From Achatina immaculata (lineage: Eukaryota; Mollusca; Gastropoda; Stylommatophora; Achatinidae), in assembly GCA_009760885.1 (NCBI GenBank), contig CM019691.1, positions 27,093,314-27,157,313 on the forward strand: a stretch of 64,000 nt of DNA, in the 5' to 3' direction. This document shows, piece by piece, positions 1 through 11,881 of this stretch (the first letter of the stretch is position 1; each line of letters begins with the position of its first letter). Below the pieces are notes generated by a model. It saw nothing but the letters and a program-made list of their open reading frames with translations. It was not told the origin of the DNA and made no database searches. A program made the translations under genes and the position numbers.

Positions 1-11
1 GTCCTGTTTAG

Positions 12-140
12 AATCGAGGGAGTGGTCTGGACATGAACGTCAGAAGAGCATGGGAGATGGGCTACACTGGCAAGGGAGTAGTCGTCACGATCCTGGACGA
101 CGGGATAGAGAAGGATCACCCTGACCTCAGCAGGAATTAT
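12..140 (+). CDS. Furin-like proprotein convertase, internal exon (catalytic Asp block)
   Basis: A 43-codon exon read in phase 0 from position 12. An in-frame TAG at 9-11 forms the acceptor AG, and GTAAGT begins at 141, so both ends are splice sites. The peptide starts [10 protein letters not shown] and contains [17 protein letters not shown] and HPDLSRNY. This is the start of the peptidase S8 (subtilisin/kexin) domain of furin-type convertases, secretory-pathway proteases that cleave precursors after basic residues. The first Asp of LDDG (exon residue 29) matches the catalytic Asp of the Asp-His-Ser triad (furin D153). The Asp of HPDL, nine residues on, matches a calcium ligand (furin D162). 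LDDG and the surrounding residues fit furin better than PC2, which has MDDG. The His and Ser blocks must lie in exons outside the window. The ATG at 33 is internal and is not a start codon. Confidence 0.9.
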
Positions 141-668
141 GTAAGTACCACTACCTGGTATGGGTCACGTGCAATTAAAAAAAAATCTGGGGTAAATGTT
201 TTAGGATTATTATTGTTGGTCTCCTGACATCCGACATGGGTGTTGTGATAGAACGTGTAGCTTTCAGTCCGTGAGGTCGCCGTGCTGTTAATGTGGTCAC
301 TCCCACGCCCCCACTTAACGTTATCTGCAACCCGTTTTATTCATCGATTAACACAGACGGGAACTTGATGTTTTCACACTAATGCAGGGAAGGGTTGTAA
401 ACGGCATGGAGGATACGAGCGAGTCTGCTTACGGCAGTGATGGACGAGATTAATGAAGTCACTTGTTTCTAAATCGCCGTTCCAAGGGGGAAAAAAAAGA
501 GGGTCATGTGATTTCTGTGAACAAGTGTTTGCTGGATATGCGTTCTGTGCGGCACCGGTTCTGGCGAAATGTGCCTTCGTTGTGCCAGCTTTATTGTTTT
601 CTGTCTGGGGAGGTGAACTGTGTCGTGTTCCCAAGTGTGAACAGTCCAGGTGATAGTCATCCAGCGTG
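141..668. other. Intronic sequence, nothing recognised
   Basis: Unique-looking sequence after the donor site. The short open frames overlap each other on both strands, resemble no family I know and show no splice or codon pattern that would support a gene. Confidence 0.5.
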
Positions 669-840
669 TGCTCATGAGCTTACTGAGTCATTTAGCATTT
701 GCTCATAAGGTTACTGAGTCACTCAGTATGTGCTCACGAGCTTACTGAGTCATTAAGCATGTGCTCATAAGCTTACTGAGTCATTCAGCATGTGGTCACG
801 AGCTTACAGAGTCATTTCGCATGTGCTCATGAGCTTACTG
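669..840. repeat. 31-bp minisatellite, about 5.5 copies
   Basis: Units run from TGCTCA(T/C)(G/A)AG to about CAGCATG and recur every 31 bp. The core CTTACTGAGTCATT is best conserved. Copies differ at several positions, so the array is fairly old. Confidence 0.9.
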
Positions 841-2494
841 TTGGGCGAAGGACCAATGGAGATTTGGAAAGTTTCTTGACGCCATTTCTTCTGTGGGCAT
901 GCTCTCGTGCGTTTTCTCGTGGACACGCTGGAGTTACCGTCTCTTTGGTTAAAGCTCTGCTAAAGAATGTTGAACCAGTTTATGGTTTAATAAATATTTA
1001 GAAACTGTGGAAGCTGGAATGCGTTAAATAACAAAGAATGCTCCCTTCAGGTCCGTTCACGAGTTGGTGTCTCAGAAAACGGGAATGTTCTTTGAAGATC
1101 TAGGAAGTTTTGTGGGTGGTGTCGCTGTCTGCAGTTCGTGTAGTTTCCTTTCCGATCGGAGGTGTTTACTGGGTTCCGTGAGTAAAAAGAATTTTGTAAA
1201 CCAGAAACCTGTTGTATAACATGCAGTGTGGATCCCTCATTTGTCACGCAGCGTGTCGCGTGAATATGTCACCATCTACTGCAGCAGAACGCTAGCAGAC
1301 AGGTAATCTTCACATATTTATTTTACGTAACAATTATTTCCAGCAAATTACACAGACTGAAAGCAGCTGTAACTGCTGCCAAATGCTCGGTTGATTATGT
1401 CAGAAATTCATGCATCATCTTGAAAATCCGGCAGTCTCAAAGATGATAGTTCTTGTCCTGGAGGTCGCAAAGAATCATCAGAGGGCACATGTTGTACGGC
1501 TACGTTTTAAACATGTTTTTACTTCTTCTTGTACATGGGAAACAACTCAAGCCCAGATTTAAAATGTAATCGCAAGCGGCGGGAAAGTATTGCAGCTAGA
1601 TTACCATTGTATCACTCTCTCCCCTTTCCACGGTTCCCCCGTCTCTATTTACGGCCCACCTGTCATACATCACAAGTCTCCATTTAAACATTCTCTACAC
1701 TCCACCATGCGTACTTCTGAACACAGCCTCGTACAAGCCACAGCTTCTTACAGGTCACAGCTAAATGCTCCATTCATTTTATTTTATTCTAATTTTTTCC
1801 CCATTTTTGTACATACCATTCATGTGAATTCATATATTATCTTCTTTCTCTGTTTCTTCGTGCTGTGTGTTTTTATATTGTTATGGTGTGTGCTCGTTAA
1901 TTAATAAAGCTGTTCCTACTTTCTTTATAGTTCATACATATTTGGGGGGGGGGCGCTTACTTAGCTACAAAGAATTATCGTTAGTTTCAGGAACTGTAAC
2001 GTGAAACGGTTGGGATCCACTGATGCAAATTGATACTTTCCCCTTACACACCCCCACAGAATGTTGCATCTTTTATTCTATTGCTGGAAATTTGAAATAT
2101 TTAGTCATTACATTGATTCCTTATTCAGCCATTAAAAAAAAAATCCATATTCCCTGAGGAATTAAACTATGGCGCTCATTCATGAACAAAGACGCGATGT
2201 AAATCTAACCCAAACCACCCACTCTTCTATGTGATGGTTACCACCTGCTGCATGAAAAATAATGGAGTCATAATATATGACAGCAAAAATGGGAAAGGCG
2301 TGGTTCCTTGGTGAAATTTTATAAAATGGGCAGTACGGCCCTACGTTTCTATGGACAGACATTCGATAGTGCAGCCAAATTGTCAAAGACTGCCACAACG
2401 TATCTCATGTGAGCATATATATGCAGGATCCGAGCAGAACATCGTGGGTTACTAACCTGTGGTCGCTGGAGCTGTGATGAACATCTCTTTCTTT
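841..2494. other. Intronic sequence, nothing recognised
   Basis: AT-rich sequence with a short G run at 1944-1952. The longest open frame (104 codons, 1590-1904, +) is pyrimidine-rich, ends in hydrophobic low-complexity sequence and matches no family I recognise. Confidence 0.5.
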
Positions 2495-3025
2495 GCAGTG
2501 ATGTTCTTCAGTCCTTTGTCAAGTCAACCTTTGTTTTCTTTCTGTACTATGACTGATCTTCAGTCCGTAGTCATGTTATCATTTGGTCTCTTTGTTTACC
2601 GTAGCTAATCTTCAGTCTTTTGTCAAAGCATCCTTTGCTCTCTTTGTATACTGTAGCTGATATTCAATCTTTCATCAAATCCCTCTTTCTTCACAACATC
2701 TGATCTTCAGTCCTGTATCAAGTCACCATTTGCCCTCTTTCTTCACAACAACTGATCTTCAGTCTTTTATCAGGTCACCCTTTGCCCTCTTTCTTCACAA
2801 CAACTGATCTTCAGTCTTTTATCACGTCACCCTTCGGCCTCTTTCTTCACAACAACTGATCTTCAGTCTTTTATCAAGTCACCCTTCGGCCTCTTTCTTC
2901 ACAACAACTGATCTTCAGTCTTTTATCAGGTCACCCTTGCTGTCTAATTAGTATAATTGATCTTCATTATTTTATCAGATGATCCATTTCTCGCTGGATC
3001 TACTGTAATTGATCTTTATTCTTAA
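2495..3025. repeat. 52-bp minisatellite, about 10 copies
   Basis: The core CTGATCTTCAGTCTTTTATC recurs at exactly 52-bp steps (AGTCTTTT at 2761, 2813, 2865 and 2917). The central copies share CTCTTTCTTCACAACAA. The outer copies are degenerate, as expected when the middle of an array is homogenised most recently. Confidence 0.9.
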
Positions 3026-3142
3026 CCAGTCAACAGAAGCAGTTAAACTAGACTGCAAGCGGAGGATTTTGATGATTGGCTTCAGTCAGTCAAATATTAG
3101 GGCACACCTTAACCGGCCTATCTCTGTCTGTCTGTTTTCTTT

Positions 3143-3279
3143 CTTTCTTTCTTTTTGAGAAGTTACTGGAGTGGCTAGGAAGAAAGTCACCGGCGGATCT
3201 CATAATCAACGCATAGACAGGGAATTGTAGGGCGAAATGATCTCATATGCCAAGCGGCATGGCACTTAGAATTAAAATT

Positions 3280-3327
<48 letters not shown>

Positions 3328-3466
3328 TCGTTGTAAAGTATAGAAAATATTTTATTATGGATATCATAATCGGAAAGATACTAAAGAACTACAGTTTCTC
3401 AGAATACCTGCAATATCTTCAGGCATTTTGGGGGAGGGGTTGGGGATGTTGGGGGGGGGGGGGGGG
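3143..3466. repeat. (CTTT)n microsatellites and a poly-G run
   Basis: CTTT repeats lie at about 3143-3163 and 3280-3329. A G-rich segment follows at 3430-3466: three tracts of four or more G, then G16 at 3451-3466. That pattern can fold as a G-quadruplex. Between the (CTTT) tracts is unique sequence with no gene. Confidence 0.85.
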
Positions 3467-4256
3467 TTAATGAAGTCTTCAAGTACAGCTTGTGTTGAAC
3501 TTAAAAAAAAAGTCAAGGAAAGGTTAAAGAGATATAAAAAATGTTTAAAATGAACGGTAATTTAACAGAGTTATTCTGAGAATAAAGTTGGAATGCTGTA
3601 AGAAAATGTAGAATTTTCGACGATTACGGTGGAAGTTTGCCAGTAAAGAACAGGAAAGGAAGCCCATTCATGTTCTGTAAAATGTGACGGTGCATAGTTT
3701 CATAGGAAAACATTACGAAAGGTCTGGGGAGAGAAAAGAAGATGATACAGGAAAGACGTCTGATATCTTGGATTGGAAAGGAAGAAAGTTTTTTTTTTTT
3801 TATATTGTGAAGAATCAGCCAGTTTGAAAGATAGAAGGGGAGATAATGCCGGGAACTTGTGTATGGAATAAGAAAGGAAGACAGTTTGAAGTTTGAAGTT
3901 TGAACTAAGAGTTTCAGTGGATCTGATCGTGGTGGTTTGGAGGACAGGACAGAAACGTGAAGATTTCATAAATTTGTTCTCATGATATGATTTCGATTAA
4001 GTTTTAACCATTTTTATGATTTCCTTTAGTTAGCGGTCGGTATGATTATAATACAAGGAACAAGGCTCCACGTAGAATTGAAGAGAGAAGAAAATAAGAC
4101 ATGACTACTGAAGCAGGCTACTATTGAGGAGACTGAACAGAAGATATGGAGCTTTGAAGATAAGACTCTCTGGCTGACAGGGATCTGTAGTCCGCGTTAA
4201 ACAAGGACCTTCTTTTGATCTTAGACACTGTGACTTGACTTTTCCAGTCCCCGGGT
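3467..4256. other. Intronic sequence, nothing recognised
   Basis: Purine-biased, AT-rich sequence. The 89-codon minus-strand frame at 3700-3969 matches no known family. Confidence 0.5.
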
Positions 4257-4640
4257 TTAGGGGCTTTCGCTCTTGTTTTTACCTTGTGCCAGGTAGTGGA
4301 ATGTACAGGTGTTTTTTTTCAGCCGCTGTATATCTCCGTAGAGAATGCCAGTGATGGAGTTTGGTGGTGCCATGTTCTCCCGAAGATCTTTCAGCGCACC
4401 TATAGTTAGAAGGTGGTGTTTCGCAGTTTTTTCTTCTTCTTGTCTGCTGCAGTGCATGCAGTATGGTGTGTGGTCGGCGGTCACTCTGTGCAAGTGCTTA
4501 TTGAGGATGGTATTCCTGTCCGCAACCCTGTAGATTGTGGATTGATCTCTACGACGTAAGATTTTGAAGTGGTCTCCAGGGTTGAGCTTTGGCAGGCAGT
4601 CATATCTTCCAGTTGAGTTGCTGGCGCAGCAGTCCATTCC
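4257..4640 (-). pseudogene. Non-LTR retrotransposon fragment, C-terminal tail with a CxxC/HH motif
   Basis: The minus strand encodes a peptide with PGDHFKILRRRDQSTIYR, then LNKHLHRV and PYCMHC followed by KHHLL. This resembles the region after the reverse transcriptase in LINEs that carry an RNase H-like or zinc-knuckle C-terminus: R-RDQ-T--RLRTGH, then CxxC and HHLL. The usual RTGH residues are changed, and no RT or endonuclease lies beside it, so this is an old isolated tail. A related tail lies at 21030-21281. Assignment is by family resemblance only. Confidence 0.55.
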
Positions 4641-6416
4641 CTACTGCATGCAGCTGTTATGTATACTTTTAACAATTCTTAGAGACTTTATCTTCGCCGT
4701 TGCACATGTTCTGCCCTTCCAACTCCCCTGCAGTGTTACACTCGCCCCAAGCAAGGCATCACTCAAATTTAATAGAAAAGCCATGTTGTGTAAAAAAAAA
4801 TGATGGCAGTGAAAAGCAAGACTGGGTAAAGACCATAGAAGCAGCGATTTTTCTGTGAGAATAACCAAGCCGAGGTAAAAGACCGACTGAAGAGTTGTCT
4901 ACAACAGCTGCACCGGCACATCATTGGCCGCCTACATGTTGCTAGATAGCGGGGGTCGATAAAGCTCATGCCTCCTCCCCTCCACTCCAGAAAAAAAAAA
5001 CGGGGAGGAAACATAAAAAGCTATAGCGAGAGTTTTAAAATATGTTCATCACCAGTCCAGAATGCAGTGTCAGAAAACTGAGCGGAAACAGGTAACTTCT
5101 ACTTCATTTATTACGAGGAAAGAATCAGAAGAGCGGCCTTAACTGAGATAATTATTGGCCTTTGCTGAGCGCTGGCTCGTCCTTAAAGACGCCGTGTCCT
5201 TGAAGGGAGTAGAATCCACATTTTATACTGTAAGAGTGGCCTTGGATATATAGATGTTGATAGCCAGATTTAGGAGGTTGAGGCGGGGGGAGAGGGGATG
5301 TAAACTGAAGCAGAATCCATCCTGAAATTTAGATGAAACTGAGGATTTGACAAAATTGAATCTAGCACAGTATAGTGATTGTGACTAGGGATTTTTGTGA
5401 AGAGGGAAAGAAACTTTCAAAAGTGACAAGGGAAAACATACGATCTTCCCTGTCTCTGTTAACTCACCTGGGCAGCTTTATGTCCTAAGGAGAAAGCTGC
5501 TGCTGCTGTCCAGGTGTTGTTATATCGTTCGACATTTGATTGAACTGCCAAGCTCTCGTCAGTCGTACCATGGTTTACCCGTTTGCTTGTTAAGTTACTG
5601 GCATCGTATTTGTGCTCTGGTGCGTATGGTTTATCTCTTGAGTAATCGAATACCGTTCTTGTCTCGAGTCTTATTTGGATGTTCGGAGGTTGCCGCAGGC
5701 AGGGTGATCTACTGTTTGTTGTGAAATATTTGGCAGTTTGTTCTAAACTTTGTGTCCCAGCCTTCATCCAGTGGCCAGCAGTGTTTATCACAAACTTTCA
5801 CTGTTGTATACAGAGATGGAAATCTTATTACCCGAGTGATATATCAGGTTTCGCCCCTCATTGAGTTTTATGTGCTTGCTTGGCCCCCAAACGACATCAT
5901 GAATTCATTCCTCTCCTAATTTTTTTTTTTTAACAATTTCCTTTATTTCAGTATAAAAAACCCATTTTCTTCGCTGTAAATTTTTTTTTTCGTATTCTAT
6001 TTCTGTGTTATGGGAGAAAATAGGAAATGTGTTTGATTTTACTTTTCTCATTGACATTGCTGGAAAAAGACGCAGCTGTTGTTGTTGGTTTTTTTTTTCT
6101 TAAAGCTCATCTTATTTAAGCTTTCTCTAGGTTGAGAATGTAGAAGATCTGGAGTTGTTTTTTTTTAATAATGTGACAGAATTGTCTTGCAGGACAAGCT
6201 AATCTTTGTGTGTGAGAGCAAGATTATTTAGTCTGTCGCGTTCTACTTTGGTGATTGAGTTTATATTATTTAGTGTGTAACGTGCTAGTTTGGTGGTTGA
6301 GTTTAGGTTCATTTTTCGAAATTGTCTTCTTATTCATGTATCTAGTCTAAGCTATATTCTTCTTCTTCTTCTTCGTGATTATTCTCTTTGTAAAATGAAG
6401 ATCGGAGCTTCTTAAT
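4641..6416. other. Intronic sequence, nothing recognised
   Basis: Unique sequence with T-runs after about 5900 and a short (CTT)n near 6358-6375. Open frames here (for example 5459-5791, minus) overlap on both strands and match nothing I recognise. Confidence 0.5.
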
Positions 6417-7345
6417 GAGTTAAATGCGATGATGTCACGACAGTGTGAGTTAAATGCCATGATACCATGACAGTGTGAGTTAAATGCCATGATACCATGA
6501 CAGTGTGAGTTAAATGCCATGATACCATGACAGTGCGAGTTAAATGCCATGATACCATGACAGTGCGAGTTAAATTCATCATACCATGACAGTGTGAGTT
6601 AAATGCCATGATACCACGGCAGTGTGAGTTAAATGCCATGATACCACGGCAGTGTGAGTTAAATGCCATGATACCATGGCAGTGTGAGTTAAATGCCATG
6701 ATACCATGGCAGTGTGAGTTAAATGCAATGATATCATGGCAGTGTGAGTTAATTGCCATGATACCATGGCAGTGTGAGTTGAATACCATGATACCATGGC
6801 AGTGTGAGTTAAACACCATGATAGTGTGAGTTAATTGCCATGATGCCATGACAGAGTGAATTATTTGCCATGATATCATGACAGTGTGAGTTAAATGCCT
6901 TGATACCATAGCAGTGTGTTAAATGCCATGATATCATGACAGTGTGTTAAATGCCATGATATCATGACAGTGTGAGTTAAATGCCATGATACCATGACAG
7001 TGTGAGTTAATTGCCATGATGCCATGACAGAGTGAATTATATGCCATGATATCATGACAGTGTGAGTTAAATGTGGTGATACCATAGCAGTGTGTTAAAT
7101 GTCATGATACTATGACAGTGTGTTAAATGACGTGATACCATGACAGTGTGAATTAAATGCCATGATACCATGACAGTGTGAGTTAATTGCCATGATACCA
7201 TGACAGTGTGAGTTAAATGCCATGATACCATGACAGTGTGAGTTAAATGCCATGATACCATGGCAGTGCGAATTAAACGCCATAATACCATGACTGTATG
7301 AGTTAAATGCCATGATCATGTGAGTTAAATGCCATGATATTGATG
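6417..7345. repeat. 30-bp minisatellite, about 31 copies, with a 176-bp higher-order duplication
   Basis: The unit reads about GTGAGTTAAATGCCATGATA followed by CCATGACAGT. About twenty units carry GTGAGT, which resembles a + strand 5' splice site. Some units lack 6 bp (GTGTTAAATG). The segment from 6841 (GATGCCATGACAGAGTGAAT and following) recurs at 7017, 176 bp later, so a block of about six units was duplicated. Open frames on both strands through the array are products of the repeat. Confidence 0.93.
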
Positions 7346-8933
7346 ATGAGGTAAATGCACGTGGACAAGTAGCATGAGTTTAAAAAGGAAAAAAAAAGAA
7401 GCATTGTTAAAAAGACACCCTACATATAACCTGACCATCTTCACTAACTTCAGATTCGGAGCACAGATACGGGACAGTTAATAAACCTCATGGGTGGAGG
7501 AGAAGGGGGGAGGGGGTTATGGTAAAATTAAATTTTAATTTTAACAAGAACAAAAAAAAAAACCCCAAAAAAAACTTTCAAGTAATGGGCTACAGAAATC
7601 AGGCTGTTTACTTTGCTTCCATGTGGAGCGAACAATTTCCTTCAAAATAACAATCCACAATGATAATTTTTTTTTAAATCAGGCCATTTCCGAACATTTA
7701 TAGATGAGAATAGGAGCAATAATGGACACATGTTTTAAAATAAGGGACACTTTGGGCGTCCCGACAGAAGAAGGACGGTTCTCGAGACAAATCCTTAAAA
7801 TACGTGACTTTCCCGTATAGTACGGTGCGATCTGTATTATCACACATTATCTGTATCAGGGAAGTGTAAACGTGGTAGAGCAGTGAGCTGTGCTGTGGTA
7901 TTTCGGCACGAACGACTTCCGGGGTAGGATATTAGTAAGGAAATGCTTCCGGTGCACGCTGGAGAGCTTACCCTGGGAAGAAAGATACAGCGGGGCCAAC
8001 TGGAAGAGCGCATTACTTGTGTACTGAACAAGGATGTGGATAGTGGTGCAGTTCTGCTGAAGGTGGTGGCAGAGGCAGTTCTGTTTGTTGGTTCCACAAA
8101 CTTGTGTTGATGTTACGCGTGTATGTGAATTTAAAACTTCTCTTCTAACGTCGTATGTGTGTGTGTGTGCATGAGCGTGTTTGTGTCTTTTTGTGATATA
8201 GCCCTGTAGATTACAGAAATGGCATTTGAAAATGCAAGCTGGAAACTTTAGAAGTTTCTCGGGAAGAAAAGATGGAATCGATTTCGTGTGGTTAGCTTCT
8301 GTACGACTTGGATTACGGTCTCGTCATCCAGGAGTAATCGATTACGGTTGCCGTCGTCGTCAGCCTTGTCTCCCAGAATGCCCGTTGTTCGGTTTGGTCT
8401 GAAAACAAAAGATGGCTGTGTGGTAGTTTCATTTGTCTAACTCTACGTTTGTGCACCCCCTCCCCCTCCCCAACCACCATTCTTTTCATCTGTGTAGCTT
8501 GTTTCTTCCTTCTTTTGCCAGTATGTTTATTTTTGTCATTAATAAAGTTTGATTCGGCTGTTCTGTCGCTTTCTGGCTCAGTCGGCCGGGCAGTGTGTTT
8601 AGTTGTAGGTTCCGGGGCTGCCTTGAATAAACCGCCACACAGTTTCTGGTCTTTTCTGCTCTGAAAGTTTCCCAACATTAATGTGGCCTTCTGTCCTATT
8701 ATGGGTACTACGTCTTGCCGATTGATTGCTTCTTTGCTATATTTCTTTTCCACATTATGTCTGTTTCTGTTTAATTGAGTAGACTTTTTTTGTTTTCTCG
8801 TTTTTTTTTTTCGAAAAAGACCTTAGGCAAGTTGTGATGTCAGCAAACAGGCTTCATCCGGTTTGGTTGATGTGAGATTCCATTGGTCAGGATGCTAGGC
8901 AAAAAAAAAAAAAATGGTGGATCTGATGTTCAA
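7346..8933. other. Intronic sequence, nothing recognised
   Basis: Contains a G-rich patch near 7495-7520, A-runs near 7550-7580, and a short (GT)n at about 8155-8170. The 146-codon minus frame at 8313-8753 has no recognisable domain. Confidence 0.5.
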
Positions 8934-9135
8934 CAGGTTTGATATGGTATTAGGTTTGATGTCACATCAGTCAGGTTTGATATGGTATTAGGTTTGATGT
9001 AATCAGTCAGGTTTTATATGGTATTAGGTTTGATGTCATCAGTTAGGCTTGATATGGTATTAGGTATGATGTCATCAGTCAGATTTGATATGGTATTTAG
9101 TTTGATGTCATCAGTCTGGTTTGATATCATATTCA
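8934..9135. repeat. 36 to 38-bp minisatellite, about 5.5 copies
   Basis: Units carry CAGGTTTGATATGGTATTAG followed by GTTTGATGTCATCAGT. Successive starts at 8934, 8972 and 9008 show steps of 38 and 36 bp. Confidence 0.88.
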
Positions 9136-9361
9136 CTTAAGGCTGAATTATATTTGGGTTTCAGTTCGATTTTCTATTTACTTCTGATGTCTTATTAGTT
9201 TTTTGTTTGTTTGTTTGTGAAAGCACTCTGTTGTATTTGCCATTTTTTGTACAGATCCGGGCATGCTTGTCTGATTCTGTTTTCATTCGCATGTTACTTC
9301 TGCGAAATATTTTCTTCAGGCGGTCTAGTTAATTGTTACTATGAATTGTGTCTTTTTCTTC

Positions 9362-9990
9362 GTTCTGCCTTGTTGTGTGTGGCTGTTTTCTTGATTTATT
9401 GTAGTCACCTTCTATCTTGTTTTGTGTGGCTCTTTTCTTGATGTATTGTAGTCACGTTCTACCTTGTTGTATGTGGCTTTTTTCTTGATTTGTTGTAGTC
9501 ATGCTCTACCTTGTTGTATGTGGCTTTTTTTCTTGATTTATTGTAGTCACTTTCTGCCTTGTTATATGTGGCTATTTTCTTGATTTATTATAGTCACGTT
9601 CTACCTTGTTATATGTGGCTTTTTTCTTGATTTATTGTAGTCACGTTCTACCTTGTTATATGTGGCTTTTTTCTTGATTTATCGTAGTCACGTTCTACCT
9701 TGTTATGTGTTGTTTTCTTTCTTGACTTATTGTAGTCATGTTGTGTCTTGTTGTATGTGGCTTTTTTCTTGATTTATTGTAGTCACTTTCTACCTTGTTG
9801 TATGTGGCTTTTTTCTTGATTTATTGTAGTCAAGTTCTGTCGTGTTGTATGTGGCTTTTGTTTTTGCTTATTGTAATGTTCTACTTTGTTGTATCTGACT
9901 TTTTCTTGATTTATTGTAATGTTCTACCTTGTTTATATGGGGTTTTTTTTCCTTGGTTCACTGTGGTCTCGTTCTGTCTAGCTGTATGTG
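9362..9990. repeat. About 47-bp minisatellite, about 13 copies
   Basis: The core TTCTTGATTTATTGTAGTCA with TACCTTGTTATATGTGGC recurs every 46 to 48 bp. Length varies in the T-run after GTGGC. The hydrophobic frames at 9211-9441 and 9795-10085 (+) are by-products of the T-rich unit. Confidence 0.9.
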
Positions 9991-10182
9991 GCGTTCTTCT
10001 CAGAATATTCAGTAACCCATTGCCTCATCTGTGTGATCTTTTTTTTAAAATATATAAAACATTCTTTCATATTTTTTTCCCTTAAATTTTCTGTCGTTGA
10101 AAAATACATAAAAACAATTTGGATCAGTTTCTGTGTGCATTTTGCACATTGGAAGCACCGAGGCTTGCGCGCAATAAAGTTG

Positions 10183-10916
10183 TAGAGCACAGTGTTGTAA
10201 GGTTAGCCACTAGCGCACAGTGTTGTAAGGTTAGCCACTAGCGCACAGTGTTGTAAGGTTAGCCACTAGCGCACAGTGTTGTAAAGTTCACTACTAGCGC
10301 ACCGTGTTGTAAGGTTAGCCACTAGCGCACAGTGTTGTAAAGTTCACTACTAGCGCACCGTGTTGTAAGGTTAGCCACTAGCGCACAGTAAAGTTATAGA
10401 GCACAGTGTTGCAAGGTTCGCTACTAGCGCACAGTGTTGTAAAGTTCACTACTAGCGCACAGTGTTGTAAAGTTCACTACTAGCACACAGTGTTGTAAAG
10501 TTCACTACTAGCGCACAGTAAAGTTATAGAGCACAGTGTTGTAAAGTTCACTACTAGCGCACAGTGTTGTAAAGTTCACTACTAGCGCACAGTAAAGTTA
10601 TAGAGCACAGTGTTGTAAAGTTCACTACTAGCGCACAGTGTTGTAAAGTTCACTACTAGCGCACAGTGTTGTAAGGTTAGCCACTAGCGCACAGTAAAGT
10701 TATAGAGCACAGTGTTGTAAAGTTCACTACTAGCGCACAGTGTTGTAAAGTTCACTACTAGAGCACAATGTTGTAAGGTTAGCTACTAGCGCACAGTAAA
10801 ATTATAGAGCACAATGTTGTAAGGTTAGCTACTAGCCACAGTAAAATTATAGAGCACAATGTTGTAAGGTTAGCTACTAGCCACAGTAAAATTATAGAGC
10901 ACAATGTTGTAAGGTT
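10183..10916. repeat. Composite 28-bp minisatellite with an interspersed 18-bp module
   Basis: The base unit is GCGCACAGTGTTGTAAGG plus TTAGCCACTA, 28 bp (GCGCACAG at 10213 and 10241). A variant half-unit has AAGTTCACTACTA. Between runs of base units an 18-bp module, CACAGTAAAGTTATAGAG, is inserted repeatedly, which gives a two-level structure. Confidence 0.9.
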
Positions 10917-11702
10917 AGTGTGGAAAAATACAAAGCACTTACTTAACACGTGAGAAATGTGGTTAGAGAAAGACCGATTCTCTGCCAGGTGGTCGAGCTG
11001 AGCGTCGTCCCCTCGCGGCTTGACGGTTGCTCCGTCCTATCGGAGTATGTGGGTCAAGCCAAAGTCATATTTCTTTCTGACGTCTTAAATGCTTTGTACG
11101 TTTGTAGATGACCTGTACAACATTTTTGATATATCATTTACTGTGTATATTTTGTTGTCTGTTGGGTAGTGCCTACACTCTGTGCGATGTATATTCAGTT
11201 CAGAAAAAGATATAACAACATTCATGTTTGGAGATGGCTGTTCAAGGTCTTGCCTACTAAGTTAACACTTTAGATGTATTGATATTCCTGCAGTAGAGTC
11301 TAATTCTTTTGATCTGGTGGGGGGAGGGGAACAAAAGAATCGTGCTGCTTCTAAAAGGAAGGTGGCCGACGTTGTAACACAGTCTGTTTCATCTGCGTAA
11401 CATTTGATAACGTTTGATTTCTTTCCGTTCGTTGAGCTCGGCGTTTTGCCAAGACATGAACCGAATCACGTCAGAGAGCAACCCCTCTTTGCTGTGTAGG
11501 CACGGAACTTTTTATTATGTGGTAATAACTTGAGGACAAATGTGGTGTTTAGTGCTAGTAATGTAATAGCTCTTACGCGTGCTATATCGGTCAATATGTT
11601 TTGAGAGTTGTAATGGGCGTAGAATTGTGATTGAATAGTAAAATGGTAAGGTATTTGCGCGCACTACTTTCAGTAGTACTGTGGTGGTCTTCAGAGAGAA
11701 GT

Positions 11703-11706
<4 letters not shown>
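10917..11706. other. Intronic sequence, possible degraded tRNA-like patch
   Basis: No gene is seen. At about 10985-11060, GGTGGTCGAGCTGAG and GGGTCAAGCC weakly resemble tRNA A and B boxes, but the spacing and arms do not fold convincingly. Confidence 0.4.

Positions 11707-11759
<53 letters not shown>
11707..11759. repeat. (CT)n microsatellite
   Basis: About 50 bp of near-uninterrupted CT dinucleotides. The RE-rich minus-strand frame over it is an artefact. Confidence 0.95.
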
Positions 11760-11761
<2 letters not shown>

Positions 11762-11881
11762 TGTTTTTATCCATTACAGACCTAGTCCCTTCCCCCGGTA
11801 GATTATGTTCATGCACTCGGCACTGTTTCAGTTCTGTTTCCACAATATTAAATCGCTGAAGTTCGAGAATTTATGTTAAGT

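Noticed and set aside
33..227. A short protein starting at the ATG at 33
   Set aside because: The Met is internal to the furin exon, and the frame continues past the donor site into intron.
10985..11060. A tRNA gene or SINE head
   Set aside because: Only loose A- and B-box resemblance; stems do not form.
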